From contig NZ_CP121679.1 of the NCBI RefSeq assembly GCF_029760895.1, positions 4,136,001 through 4,200,000 on the forward strand: a stretch of 64,000 bases of DNA. The letters run 5' to 3'. The DNA comes from Ancylobacter sp. WKF20. GTDB lineage: Bacteria; Pseudomonadota; Alphaproteobacteria; Rhizobiales; Xanthobacteraceae. Below, piece after piece: positions 53,902 through 63,384 of the stretch. The notes under the pieces are model-generated. The model saw only the letters and a program-made list of their open reading frames with translations, was not told where the DNA came from and did not search any database. Within the stretch, counting starts at the first letter, position 1. Each line of letters opens with the position of its first letter. The translations under genes and the position numbers were made by a program.

Positions 53902-56406
53902 ATGCCCAGACGTAGTGACCCGCAGGCGCTCACCCGCCGCTTCGAGGAGGAAGCGGTCGACGCGTTGCTGGCGGGATACAAGCCGCTCCCCGGTGTCCAC
54001 GACGAACTCGTCGGTGCCGACGGGCGCCCGCGCGCGCATTGGCACGCGCTGCTGGCGGCGCTGGCGGAAATGGGCGTCGAGGAAGTGCAGCGCCGCTTCC
54101 AGGCGGCCGACCGGCACCTCTACCGCTCCGGCGTGTTCTACCGCGTCTATGACGATCCCAATGGCGGCGAGCGCCCCTGGCCGATCTCGCACCTGCCGCT
54201 GGTGATCGACGGCGCGGAATGGCGCGCCATCGAGCGCGGCATCATCCAGCGCGCGCAGCTTCTCGAAAGCGTACTCGCCGACATTTACGGGCCGGGCAAT
54301 CTCGTCCAGTCCGGCGCGCTGCCGGCGGCGGCGATCATGGGCAGTCCGGATTTCCTGCGCCCGCTGGTCGGGGTCGATCCGCATGGCGGCAGCTTCCTGC
54401 GCATCTATGCCGCCGATATCGGCCGCGGCCCGGACGGGCAATGGTGGGTGATTTCCGACCGTACCCAGTCGCCCTCGGGCGCCGGCTACGCGCTGGAGAA
54501 CCGCATCGCCATCTCCCGCGCTTTGCCGGACCTGTCGCGCTCGCTCAATGTCGTGCGCCTCGCCGGCTACTTCCAGGCGCTGCGCGCCGGGCTGACCCGG
54601 CTCGACCGCTCGGGCGAGGGCAGGGTGGGGCTGCTCACTCCCGGCCCGCTGAACGAGACCTATTTCGAGCACGCCTATCTCGCGCGCTATCTCGGCTTCG
54701 TGCTGCTGGAAGGTGAAGACCTCACCGTCCGCGACAACCTCGTCTATGTGCGCACCGTCGCCGGGCTGAAGCGCGTCGACGTTCTGCTGCGCCGCCTCGA
54801 TTCCGACTATGCCGACCCGCTGGAGCTGAACCCGCGCTCCCGGCTCGGCATTCCCGGCCTCGTGCAGGCGATCCGCTCGGGCGGCGTCGCGGTGGCCAAT
54901 GCCGTCGGCGCGGGCGTCGTCGAGGCCAATGCGCTGATGGGCTTCATGCCGCGCCTCGGCAAGCGCGTGCTGGGCGAGAACCTGCTGCTGCCGAACGTTG
55001 CCACCTGGTGGTGCGGGCAGGAGGCCGAGCGCGAGCGCGTGCTCGACGAACTGGACGATCTGGTCATCTCCCCGGCCTTCCGGCGCACGCTGCCCGGCGT
55101 GCTCGACCAGGGCTCGACCATCGGCGCCGATCTCGACAAGCAAGGCCGCGCCAAGCTGGAGGCGGCGATACGCGCGCGCGGCGTCGATTTCGTCGGCCAG
55201 GAGGCGGCGCGCCTGTCCACCATGCCGGTCTGGCACGATGGCAAGCTGGAGCCGCGCCCGTTCATTCTGCGCATCTTCGCGGCGGCGACGGAGCACGGCT
55301 GGAAGGTCATGCCCGGCGGCTTCTGCCGCGTCTCAGACACTCTCGACGCTCGCGCCGTCACCATGCAGGGCGGCGGCCGCTCGGCCGATGTGTGGGTGCT
55401 CGACGACACGCCGGTGGAGCAGACCACGCTTCTGCCGGCGGTGGACCGCGTCGAGATCAAGCGCCAGACCGGCCCGCTGCCCAGCCGCGCGGCGGATAAT
55501 TTCTTCTGGCTGGGGCGCTATGTCGAACGCGCCGAGATGACGCTGCGCCTGCTGCGCACGCTGGTCGGCCGGCTGTCCTCCTCGGCCGAGGGCGGCGGCT
55601 CCTCGGTCGCCAAGCTCATGGCGCTGCTGCAGTCCTGGGGCGCGGTGCCGGACGAACTCGGCCGCGTGCGCCCCGCCCGCCATGCGCTCGCCGCGCTCAC
55701 CCGCCGCGACCTGCCGGGCGCGGTGCCGAACCTCATCGAAGCCGCCCGGCAGTCGGCCTCCGTCATCCGCGACCGGTTGTCGCCGGATGCGTGGCGCACG
55801 CTGGCGGACCTCGTCGTGCTCATCAATGAGCGCCTCTCCGCCGCCGAGCCGGACACCTATGAGCGGGCCGACCGGGCGCTGCGGGCGCTCGCCGCCTTCT
55901 CCGGTCTCGCCTCGGAAAACATGAACCGACTGGCGGGCTGGCGCTTTCTCGATCTTGGCCGCCGCATCGAGCGCGCCATCGCCACCTGCCGCTTCGCCCG
56001 CGCGCTGGGCGAGGAGCCGACCGCCGGCACGCTCGACGTGCTGCTGGAACTCTGCGACAGCCAGATCACCTACCGCTCACGCTATGTGATGGTGGAAAGC
56101 CGCGCCCCGGTGCTCGATCTCGTGCTGCTGGAGCCGGTGAACCCGCGCTCGCTCGCCTACCAGATCGACGCCATCATGGCCCATCTCGACCAGTTGCCCG
56201 GCCATCTCGGCGACGAGCCGCCCCCGCCCGAGGAGCGCCTCGCCGCGCGCCTTGCCGCCTCGATGAAGGCGTTCGACGCCATCGAGTTCGACGACGCCCG
56301 GCTGCGCGAGGTGGAGGCGCATCTGATGGAGCTCTCCAACGAGGTGGCCGAGCGTTATTTCATCCATCGCCTGCCGGTCGAGACGCCCTGGGATCTCCTG
56401 GCGTAA
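53902..56406 (+). CDS. Circularly permuted ATP-grasp fused to alpha-E domain
   Basis: An 834-residue fusion. Residues 1-470 are the circularly permuted ATP-grasp (DUF404/407): GVFYRVYDDPNGGERPWPIS, VGVDPHGGSFLRIYAADIGR, VISDRTQSPSGAGYALENRI, NVATWWCGQEAERERVLDEL. From about 510 to the end lies the alpha-E helical domain (DUF403), from RAADNFFWLGRYVERAEMTL. The two are separate genes in many bacteria, so the fusion supports a shared function. ATP-grasp enzymes join carboxylates to amines; with the neighbouring transglutaminases a peptide ligase/protease pair is likely. The transcript continues into the next gene after 21 bases. Confidence 0.92.
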   Translation: MPRRSDPQALTRRFEEEAVDALLAGYKPLPGVHDELVGADGRPRAHWHALLAALAEMGVEEVQRRFQAADRHLYRSGVFYRVYDDPNGGERPWPISHLPLVIDGAEWRAIERGIIQRAQLLESVLADIYGPGNLVQSGALPAAAIMGSPDFLRPLVGVDPHGGSFLRIYAADIGRGPDGQWWVISDRTQSPSGAGYALENRIAISRALPDLSRSLNVVRLAGYFQALRAGLTRLDRSGEGRVGLLTPGPLNETYFEHAYLARYLGFVLLEGEDLTVRDNLVYVRTVAGLKRVDVLLRRLDSDYADPLELNPRSRLGIPGLVQAIRSGGVAVANAVGAGVVEANALMGFMPRLGKRVLGENLLLPNVATWWCGQEAERERVLDELDDLVISPAFRRTLPGVLDQGSTIGADLDKQGRAKLEAAIRARGVDFVGQEAARLSTMPVWHDGKLEPRPFILRIFAAATEHGWKVMPGGFCRVSDTLDARAVTMQGGGRSADVWVLDDTPVEQTTLLPAVDRVEIKRQTGPLPSRAADNFFWLGRYVERAEMTLRLLRTLVGRLSSSAEGGGSSVAKLMALLQSWGAVPDELGRVRPARHALAALTRRDLPGAVPNLIEAARQSASVIRDRLSPDAWRTLADLVVLINERLSAAEPDTYERADRALRALAAFSGLASENMNRLAGWRFLDLGRRIERAIATCRFARALGEEPTAGTLDVLLELCDSQITYRSRYVMVESRAPVLDLVLLEPVNPRSLAYQIDAIMAHLDQLPGHLGDEPPPPEERLAARLAASMKAFDAIEFDDARLREVEAHLMELSNEVAERYFIHRLPVETPWDLLA

Positions 56407-56427
56407 GATTTGGCGTAGGATCGGGCC

Positions 56428-57348
56428 ATGTTCTACGACATCCACCAGACCACGACCTATTCCTATGCCTTCCCGGTGCCGGTCGCCCGCCATGTCGTGC
56501 GCATGGTGCCGGTGGACCGGCTGGGCCAGCGCGTGGTGGCGAGCCATTTCACCGTCGAGCCCGAGCCGGTGGAGTGGACCGACACGCGCGACTTCTTCGG
56601 CAACCATGTCGTGCATATCCGCATCGAGACGCCGCACACCGATTTCAAGGTGCACACCCGCGCCCGCGTCGAGGTGACCCCCGCCACCTGCTGGGACGAG
56701 GACGCCTCGCCGGAATGGGAGGATGTGCGCAGCGCCTCAGGCGCCGTGCTGGATGTCTCGCCGGCCTCGCCGGCGCATTTCATCTTCCCCAGCCTGCTGG
56801 TGCCGCTGAGCCCGCCCATCACCGATTGGGCGGCCGAGAGCTTCCCGGCCGGGCGCCCGATGCTGGCTGGCGCGGTCGAGCTGATGAACCGGCTCTATGA
56901 CGAGTTCACCTATGATTCGCGCGCCACGGATGTCTCCACCCCGGCGCTGGAGGCTTTCACCATCCGGCGCGGCGTCTGCCAGGACTTCGCCCATATCATG
57001 ATCGCCGGCCTGCGCGGGCTCGGCCTGCCCGCCGCCTATGTCTCCGGCTTTCTGCGGACCGAGCCGCCGCCCGGCAAGGAGCGCCTGCAGGGGGCGGACG
57101 CCACCCATGCCTGGGTCGCAGTGTGGTGCGGCGCGGCTATCGGCTGGGTTGGGCTCGACCCGACCAACGCGCTGCGCGTCTCGACCGACCATGTCGTGCT
57201 GGCGGTGGGGCGCGACTATGCCGATGTCGCGCCGATCGGCGGCGTGCTGCTCGGCTCGGGCCGGCAGAGGCTGAGCGTGGCGGTGGATGTGATCCCGGTG
57301 CCGGACAAGCCCGCCGTGGCGACCCCGCCCGCCGCGCCGGAGGCGTGA
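56428..57348 (+). CDS. Transglutaminase-family protein
   Basis: A 306-residue protein. The N-terminal bact_transglu_N part (YDIHQTTTYSYAFPVPVARH) is followed by a papain-like core with the catalytic Cys in TIRRGVCQDFAHIMIAGLRG, His in ATHAWVAVWCG and Asp in IGWVGLDPTNAL. All three catalytic residues are present, so it should be an active protease or amidase. No signal peptide, so it acts in the cytoplasm. Third gene of the ATP-grasp/alpha-E cluster. Confidence 0.93.
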   Translation: MFYDIHQTTTYSYAFPVPVARHVVRMVPVDRLGQRVVASHFTVEPEPVEWTDTRDFFGNHVVHIRIETPHTDFKVHTRARVEVTPATCWDEDASPEWEDVRSASGAVLDVSPASPAHFIFPSLLVPLSPPITDWAAESFPAGRPMLAGAVELMNRLYDEFTYDSRATDVSTPALEAFTIRRGVCQDFAHIMIAGLRGLGLPAAYVSGFLRTEPPPGKERLQGADATHAWVAVWCGAAIGWVGLDPTNALRVSTDHVVLAVGRDYADVAPIGGVLLGSGRQRLSVAVDVIPVPDKPAVATPPAAPEA

Positions 57349-57436
57349 GGGGCGCGCGCGACAGCGTTCCCCTTCCGCGCTAGAGAGGATACCCGGCCCG
57401 GGGCGAATCGGGCGGTTCGACGGATGCGCCATCGCC

Positions 57437-58813
57437 ATGACCGACGCTGCCCGCCACCCGGCCGGCCCACCCAATGCTGCTGATCCACCCGCGACCGGCG
57501 TGCTCGCCGGCCTTGCCGTCTATCTGCGCCCGCGCGTCATCGCCATTCTGCTGCTCGGCTTCTCCTCCGGCCTGCCGCTGGCGCTTTCCGGCTCGACGCT
57601 GCTGATCTGGATGCGCGAGGCGGGGGTTGACCTCACCACCATCGGCCTGTTCGCGCTGGTCGGCACGCCCTATGCCATCAAGTTCCTCTGGGCGCCGGTG
57701 GTCGACGCGCTGCCCGTTCCGCTGCTCTCGCGCTGGCTCGGGCGGCGGCGCGGCTGGATGGTGTTCGCCCAGCTGCTGCTCGCTGGCGCCATCTGCCTGC
57801 TGGCGAGCGTCGATCCGCGCGCCGCGCCGTGGCTGGTCGCCTTCGCCGCGCTGCTGGTCGCCGCTGCCTCGGCGACGCAGGACATCGTGATCGACGCCTA
57901 CCGCGTCGAGCGCCTCGACCTCTCCGAGCAGGCCGCCGGCATGGCCGCCTATGTCTTCGCCTACCGGGTGGGGATGCTGGTCTCGACTGCCGGTGCGCTG
58001 TTCCTCGTGACCTTTATCCAGGACGGTTTCGGGCTCGACGCCGCGGCCGCGTGGCGCTGGGGCTACCTCGCCATGGCCGGTTGCGTCGGCATCGGTCTTG
58101 TCACCACGCTCTGCTCGGGCGAGCCCACCTCGACGGCGGGGCGCGAGACGGCGGCGCAGGCCGCCGAGTCGCCGGTGAAGCGCGTGCTGCGCGCGGCGAT
58201 CAGCGCCTTCACCGAATTCCTCGGCCAGCCGCTCGCCCTCGCCATCCTCGCCTTCGTGGTGCTCTACAAATTTTGCGACGCCTTTGCCGGCGCCATGACC
58301 GCGCCCTTCGTCATCGACCTCGGCTTCACCCGCACCGATTACGCGGCCATCGTGAAGGGCCTCGGCCTCGGCGCGACGCTGGTCGGCGGCATTGTCGGCG
58401 GCATGGCGGCGCGGGCCCTCCCGCTTCCCACCATGCTGTGGATCGGCGCCATCCTGCAGAGCGCCTCGAACCTCTCCTTCGCCTGGCTGGCGACGCAGGG
58501 GCATGACTACACCGCCCTGTCGATCGCCATCGTCGCGGAGAACTTCACCGGCGCCATCGGCACGGTGATCTTCGTCGCCTATCTCTCGGGCCTCTGCCGC
58601 AACCCGCTGCACACGGCGACGCAATACGCGCTGCTCACCGCGCTGGCGGCGACCGGGCGGACCTATCTCGCCGCCTCGGCCGGCTATGTGGCGACGGAGC
58701 TCGGCTGGTTCTGGTTCTTCGCCGGCTCGCTCATCGCCGCCGTGCCGAGCCTCATCCTGCTCGCCTATCTGCAGGCGCGCGGGCATTTCCGCACGCTGGC
58801 GGCGGCGTCCTAG
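57437..58813 (+). CDS. AmpG-like major-facilitator permease
   Basis: A 458-residue inner-membrane protein with about twelve to fourteen hydrophobic segments. AmpG-family features are [20 protein letters not shown] near the start, then [40 protein letters not shown] and [16 protein letters not shown]. AmpG proteins import anhydro-muropeptides for cell-wall recycling, the most likely role. Its last four bases overlap the convergent recR gene. Confidence 0.88.
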   Translation: MTDAARHPAGPPNAADPPATGVLAGLAVYLRPRVIAILLLGFSSGLPLALSGSTLLIWMREAGVDLTTIGLFALVGTPYAIKFLWAPVVDALPVPLLSRWLGRRRGWMVFAQLLLAGAICLLASVDPRAAPWLVAFAALLVAAASATQDIVIDAYRVERLDLSEQAAGMAAYVFAYRVGMLVSTAGALFLVTFIQDGFGLDAAAAWRWGYLAMAGCVGIGLVTTLCSGEPTSTAGRETAAQAAESPVKRVLRAAISAFTEFLGQPLALAILAFVVLYKFCDAFAGAMTAPFVIDLGFTRTDYAAIVKGLGLGATLVGGIVGGMAARALPLPTMLWIGAILQSASNLSFAWLATQGHDYTALSIAIVAENFTGAIGTVIFVAYLSGLCRNPLHTATQYALLTALAATGRTYLAASAGYVATELGWFWFFAGSLIAAVPSLILLAYLQARGHFRTLAAAS

Positions 58814-59415
58814 AGGCTGGTGCGGGCGCGGATGGCGGCCGAGAGCGTGCCCTCGTCGAGATAATCGAGTTCGCCGCCCACCGGCACGCCCTGCGCGAGG
58901 CGGGTGACCTTCACCCCGCTCTCGCGCAGCAGCTCGGTGACGTAATGGGCGGTGGTCTGCGCATCCACCGTGGCGCCGAGCGCCAGCAGCACCTCGCTGA
59001 CCTCCCCGCCTTGCACGCGCGCCATCAGCGTCGTGAGGTTCAGCTCGTCCGGCCCAATGCCGTCGAGCGGGGAGAGCGTGCCGCCCAGCACATGGTAGCG
59101 GGCATTGAGCGCGCCCGCCCGCTCCAGCGCCCACAGGTCGGCGACATCCGCCACCACGATCAGCAGCGTCGGGTCGCGGGTTTCGTCGGTGCAGACCGAA
59201 CAAGGGTCGCGTACGTCGAGATTGCCGCAGACCCGGCAGGTGGCGATCTTGCCGAGCACGTCCTGCATCGCACCGGCAAGCGGGCTCATCAACTGCTCGC
59301 GCTTCTTGATGAGCTGCAGCGCCGCGCGCCGGGCCGAGCGCGGCCCGAGGCCGGGCACGCGGGCGAGCAGCTGGATGAGGCGTTCGATCTCGGGTCCGGC
59401 GACGGCGCGGGGCAT
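58810..59415 (-). CDS. recR: Recombination protein RecR
   Basis: A 201-residue protein of the RecFOR repair pathway, which loads RecA at gaps. It has the helix-hairpin-helix ([20 protein letters not shown]), the C4 zinc finger [16 protein letters not shown], and the Toprim domain ([40 protein letters not shown]). The end [20 protein letters not shown] is family-typical. ATG 59415 is chosen because it starts at the conserved N terminus; an in-frame ATG at 59457 adds 14 residues. In many bacteria recR lies beside dnaX-ybaB; here it does not. Confidence 0.96.
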   Translation of the reverse strand: MPRAVAGPEIERLIQLLARVPGLGPRSARRAALQLIKKREQLMSPLAGAMQDVLGKIATCRVCGNLDVRDPCSVCTDETRDPTLLIVVADVADLWALERAGALNARYHVLGGTLSPLDGIGPDELNLTTLMARVQGGEVSEVLLALGATVDAQTTAHYVTELLRESGVKVTRLAQGVPVGGELDYLDEGTLSAAIRARTSL

Positions 59416-59637
59416 GGGATCCTCATCGCCGCGGATCGGCGCGGCAGGGGTGGGCACGGCTCACCTCTAGCGCAGGCCGGTCACCCCCGCCAACCCGCCG
59501 CGCACGCCCCGTCGGCGGCTCTGCGCCCCGGCAGCGCGCGTGATCACATCGGCACCAGCGAAATCCGGTTTCGCTCGACACCAGGGGAGGGCGTTGCTAA
59601 CCGGGGGATCACTTCATTCAAGCCGCAGGGAAGACCG

Positions 59638-61074
59638 ATGCCGACGACGAAAGCCGCCGCCACCGCCGCCTTGTCCGCCGCCCTCCTGTTCGTGGGCGCG
59701 GCGCCCGCCCTCGCCGCACCGGGCGCGGGCATCGAAGGCGCCACCCTGCCGCTGCTCTGGGGCATTCCCTTTGTCGGGATGCTGCTCTCCATCGCCATTC
59801 TGCCGCTGCTGGCCGGCCATTTCTGGCACCATCATTACGGCAAGGTCGCGCTGTTCTGGGGGCTCGCCTTCCTCGTGCCCTTCGTCGCGGTCTATGGCAC
59901 GGGGCTGGCGACCTATGAGGTCGTCCACGCCGCGACGCTGGAATACATCCCCTTCATCATCCTCTTGTTCTCGCTCTTCACCATTTCCGGCGGCATCCTG
60001 CTCACCGGCAATCTGCGTGGCAGCCCGGCGGTGAATACCGGCCTTCTTGCCACCGGCATGGTGCTGGCGAGCTTCATCGGCACGACCGGCGCCTCCATGG
60101 TGCTGATCCGCCCGCTGCTGCGCGCCAATGACGACCGGCGCTACAACGTCCACATCGTCGTGTTCTTCATTTTCCTCGTATCGAACATTGGCGGCTCGCT
60201 GACGCCGCTGGGTGATCCGCCGCTGTTCCTCGGCTTCCTCAAGGGCGTCGACTTCTTCTGGACGACCCGGCACCTGTTCCACGACACGGCGGTGATCGGG
60301 GCGATCCTGCTCGTCGCCTTCTTCCTGCTCGACCGCTATTTCTACGCGCGCGAGGAGAAGCTGCCGCCCAAGGCCGATCCGACCCCGGAGACGGAGAGCC
60401 TCGGCCTGCGCGGCAAGCGCAACATCCCGCTGCTCGGCGGCGTGATCGCGGCGATCCTGATGAGCGCGCTGTGGAAGCCCGGCATCGAGTTCGACATTCT
60501 CGGCACCCATGTGGCGCTGCCCTCCATCGTGCGCGATGTCACGCTGGTCGCGCTTGCCGGCGTGTCGCTCTGGATCACCCCGGCCTTCATCCGCGAGCGC
60601 AACGGCTTCGACTGGGAGCCGATCCGCGAGGTGGCCAAGCTCTTCGCCGCGATCTTCCTCACCATCATTCCGGTGATCGCCATCCTGAAGGCTGGCTCGA
60701 ACGGCGCGCTGGCCCCGCTGGTCGCCCTCGTCACCGATCCGGCGGGCGAGCCGGTGAATGCCGGCTATTTCTGGATGACCGGTCTGCTCTCCGGCTTCCT
60801 CGACAACGCGCCGACCTATCTCGTCTTCTTCAACCTCGCCGGCGGCGACCCGCAGCTCTTGATGACGAAATATGCGGTGACGCTGGAGGCGATCTCGGCT
60901 GGCGCGGTGTTCATGGGCGCGCTCACCTATATCGGCAACGCGCCGAACTTCATGGTGCTCGCCATCGCCAAAAGCCGCGGCGTCGCCATGCCGAGCTTCT
61001 TCGGCTACATGGCGTGGTCCTTCATCTTTCTGATGCCCTGCTTCGCGCTGCTGACCTGGCTCTATTTCCTCTGA
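59638..61074 (+). CDS. Sodium:proton antiporter-like ion transporter (NhaD/ArsB superfamily)
   Basis: A 478-residue membrane protein with an N-terminal signal-like segment (AALSAALLFVGAAPALAAPG) and about twelve further hydrophobic segments. Ion-transporter features are LASFIGTTGASMVLIRPLLR, FLVSNIGGSLTPLGDPPLFL and, near the end, LSGFLDNAPTYLVFFNLAGG with GALTYIGNAPNFMVLAIAKS. These paired re-entrant NGG/DNA-type loops are typical of NhaD-like Na+/H+ exchangers. The ion is inferred from family. Confidence 0.85.
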   Translation: MPTTKAAATAALSAALLFVGAAPALAAPGAGIEGATLPLLWGIPFVGMLLSIAILPLLAGHFWHHHYGKVALFWGLAFLVPFVAVYGTGLATYEVVHAATLEYIPFIILLFSLFTISGGILLTGNLRGSPAVNTGLLATGMVLASFIGTTGASMVLIRPLLRANDDRRYNVHIVVFFIFLVSNIGGSLTPLGDPPLFLGFLKGVDFFWTTRHLFHDTAVIGAILLVAFFLLDRYFYAREEKLPPKADPTPETESLGLRGKRNIPLLGGVIAAILMSALWKPGIEFDILGTHVALPSIVRDVTLVALAGVSLWITPAFIRERNGFDWEPIREVAKLFAAIFLTIIPVIAILKAGSNGALAPLVALVTDPAGEPVNAGYFWMTGLLSGFLDNAPTYLVFFNLAGGDPQLLMTKYAVTLEAISAGAVFMGALTYIGNAPNFMVLAIAKSRGVAMPSFFGYMAWSFIFLMPCFALLTWLYFL

Positions 61075-61089
61075 GCCGGGCGGCCGTCC

Positions 61090-61617
61090 TCAACCCTGTG
61101 CGCCTGTCGCCAGATAGGGGCGCAGGGTGGTGGTGAACCAGCGCGTGAGCAGCGCCTTCTCGAAGCGCAGCGGATCAACCGAGCGCACCGCCACCGGGTC
61201 CATCAGATAGTTCAGGCTGCGGATGGTCTCCTCGCCGCGCGCGAGCACGCGCCCGTCCCGGCGCAGCGTGTAGGCGAGCTTGATCGACGGCCAGGTATCC
61301 TCGCGCATCACCCGCAGCGTGCCGGTGCGTGAGGCGAGCGGGTTGATCATGCCGGCGAGGTCGAGATTGAGAACGCTCACCTCCAGCGTGTCGCCGGGCG
61401 GCAGCCGCGTGGCGGCGAGCCGCTCGATGATGCGGGTAAGCCCTTCCAGCGTGAGGCGCTGGTCGACCGGCGCCCAGCCGAGATTGCCGTCCGTGTAGTT
61501 CTGCGGCGCGACAAAGGTGATGCGCGCCGTGCCCGCCTGCGCTGATGCGGGGATGAACCCCGCAAGGGCAGTGCCGAGGGCAGCAGCGAGAATGAGGGCA
61601 CGGGCGGCGTGGCGCAT
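61090..61617 (-). CDS. Exported DUF3016-type protein
   Basis: A 175-residue protein with a signal peptide (ALILAAALGTALAGFIPASA, cleavage before QAGTARITF). The mature part ARITFVAPQNYTDGNLGWAP and LEVSVLNLDLAGMINPL, then LAYTLRRDGRVLARGEETIR, matches the DUF3016 pattern. The role is unknown; the protein should be periplasmic. Convergent with the antiporter gene, 15 bases apart. Confidence 0.8.
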   Translation of the reverse strand: MRHAARALILAAALGTALAGFIPASAQAGTARITFVAPQNYTDGNLGWAPVDQRLTLEGLTRIIERLAATRLPPGDTLEVSVLNLDLAGMINPLASRTGTLRVMREDTWPSIKLAYTLRRDGRVLARGEETIRSLNYLMDPVAVRSVDPLRFEKALLTRWFTTTLRPYLATGAQG

Positions 61618-61651
61618 GGTGGGCCTCCATGGCGGGAGGCCCATGCTGCCA

Positions 61652-63244
61652 TCATTCGGCGGCGATGGCCAAGCTTGGCTGAGCGCCGCGCACCTCGTCA
61701 TCGACCAGGCCCTCGAAGCGGGCGAAATTGTTGCTGAAGCGGATGACGAGCTGGCGCGCGGTCTTGGCGTAGTCCATGCGGCTCGCCCAGCTGCGGGCGG
61801 GGTCGAGCAGCCGGGCATCGACGCCCTCGACCGCCTTCGGGACCATGAAGCCGAAATGCGGATCGGTGCGCCATTCGCCGGCCTCCAGCGTGCCATCGAG
61901 CGCGGCGGCGACCAGACGGCGGCTGGTCTCCAGCGGCACGCGCCGCCCGGTGCCGGCCTTGCCGCCGACCCAGCCGGTATTCACCAGCCAGCAGCTCAGC
62001 CCTTCCTGCGCGACCAGCGGGCGCAGCAGCGCGCTGCTGCGGGCCGGGTGCGTGGCGAGGAAGGGGGCGCCGAAGCCGGCGGCGAAGGCGGCCTGCGCTT
62101 CCTCGACGCCGGCCGCGCTCTCGGGCAGGCGGGCGCTGTAGCCGGACAGAAAATGATAGATCGCCTGCGCCGGGGTCAGCCGGGCGATGGGCGGGAGGAT
62201 GCCGGTCGTGTCGCAGCTGAGCAGGAACAGCGCGCGCGGCGCGCGCCCCGTGGAGGCGGCGGCGCCGATCGCGGCGAGCGGGAAGGCGGCGCGGGGATTT
62301 TCCGTCGGGCTGTCGGCTCCGAGCAGCGGCGCGCGGCTCTCCGGGTCGAGCGGGACGTTCTCGAGCACGGTGCCGAAGCGCGCGAGGCCGGCAAACAGCG
62401 CCGGGTCATCCTCGGCGCTGAGGTGATCGGCCCGCACATAGGCGCCGCTCTCCAGCGCGCGAATGCCTTCCGCGCGCCAGCCGAGCCCGCCATCGGCGAT
62501 CAGCACGCGGCCATCCGCGCTGGCGAGCGCGGTCTTGCCGGTGCCGGGAAGGCCGACGAACAGCGCCGTCTCGCCCGCTTCATCCACGCTCGCGGCGGCG
62601 CAGAGCGGCAGCGTGCCGCTGTCGGGCAGCATGTGGCCGAGCGCGGTGAGCAGGGCGGCGCGGATCTCGCCGGCATGGGCGGTGCCGGCGATCAGCACCA
62701 GACCAGCGGCGAGATCGGCGGCGATGACGGTCGCGCTGCGCACGCCGTATTTCTCCGGCTCGGCCTTGAAGCTCGGCACGCAGAGGAGCGTGAGGCGCGG
62801 CGTGGCGCTGGTAATGGCGTCGGCCTCGAGCGGGCGCAGCAGGTTGCGCAGGGTGAGCGCGTGCCAGGCGTGCTCGGTCAGCACCCGTACCGGCACGTCG
62901 TCTGCCAGCACATCCTGCGCGAACAGCGTGCGCGTGCTCGCATGGGCGAGGAAATCAGTCTTGAAAGTGTCGAAGGCGTCGCGGGTGAGGGCGTTGGCGC
63001 TCTCCCAGTCCACGCTCTCCTCGGTGTCGGCTTCGCGCACGATGTAGCGGTCGGCCTCGCTCAGATGGCGGTGGGCGCCGCTGTCGGCGACCAGCGCCCC
63101 GGTCGCCGAAAGGCGCGTCTCGCCGCGGGCGATGGAGCGCTCATAAAGGGCGGCCTCGGTGAGGTTCCAGAACAGCTTGCCGGTGCCGTCCAGCCCAAGG
63201 GCTTCAAGGCCATGCTGCTCGTTACGCGTGCCAGACTGTTGCAA
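61652..63244 (-). CDS. pckA: PEP carboxykinase (ATP) homologue lacking catalytic metal ligands
   Basis: A 530-residue protein that aligns over its full length with ATP-type PEP carboxykinase (start GTRNEQHGLEALGLDG, PSFKAEPEKYGVRSATVIAA, TVLENVPLDPE, PPIARLTPAQAIYHFLSGYS, CWLVNTGWVGGKAGTGRR). P-loop GLPGTGKT (231-238) is kept. But TGRSPKDK is replaced by RHLSEADR (59-66), GE[IM]KK by GEIRA (192-196), the His of MHCSAN by Cys215, and the second Asp of DDEHGW by Gly252. These are the substrate Arg and the Lys, His and Asp ligands of the active-site metal. It probably binds ATP but should not be a normal PEPCK. TTG 63244 is the start, with AGGAGGA upstream; ATG 63280 is unlikely. Confidence 0.85.
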   Translation of the reverse strand: MQQSGTRNEQHGLEALGLDGTGKLFWNLTEAALYERSIARGETRLSATGALVADSGAHRHLSEADRYIVREADTEESVDWESANALTRDAFDTFKTDFLAHASTRTLFAQDVLADDVPVRVLTEHAWHALTLRNLLRPLEADAITSATPRLTLLCVPSFKAEPEKYGVRSATVIAADLAAGLVLIAGTAHAGEIRAALLTALGHMLPDSGTLPLCAAASVDEAGETALFVGLPGTGKTALASADGRVLIADGGLGWRAEGIRALESGAYVRADHLSAEDDPALFAGLARFGTVLENVPLDPESRAPLLGADSPTENPRAAFPLAAIGAAASTGRAPRALFLLSCDTTGILPPIARLTPAQAIYHFLSGYSARLPESAAGVEEAQAAFAAGFGAPFLATHPARSSALLRPLVAQEGLSCWLVNTGWVGGKAGTGRRVPLETSRRLVAAALDGTLEAGEWRTDPHFGFMVPKAVEGVDARLLDPARSWASRMDYAKTARQLVIRFSNNFARFEGLVDDEVRGAQPSLAIAAE

Positions 63245-63384
63245 GGTCGGCTCCTCCTGACGCGGGACATACAGGGGCACCGGGTGCTCCCAGGCGCGTT
63301 TTTCGCCGATCTTCCGGGTCGATTGTGTGACGAAACCGGGCCCAAGCGATGGTCATAGGTTAAGGCCGGGCCCGGCGCGCCCGC

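Noticed and set aside
58945..59637. A long extension of the antiporter gene
   Set aside because: It is antisense to recR and low in sense; the signal-like segment starts at 59638.
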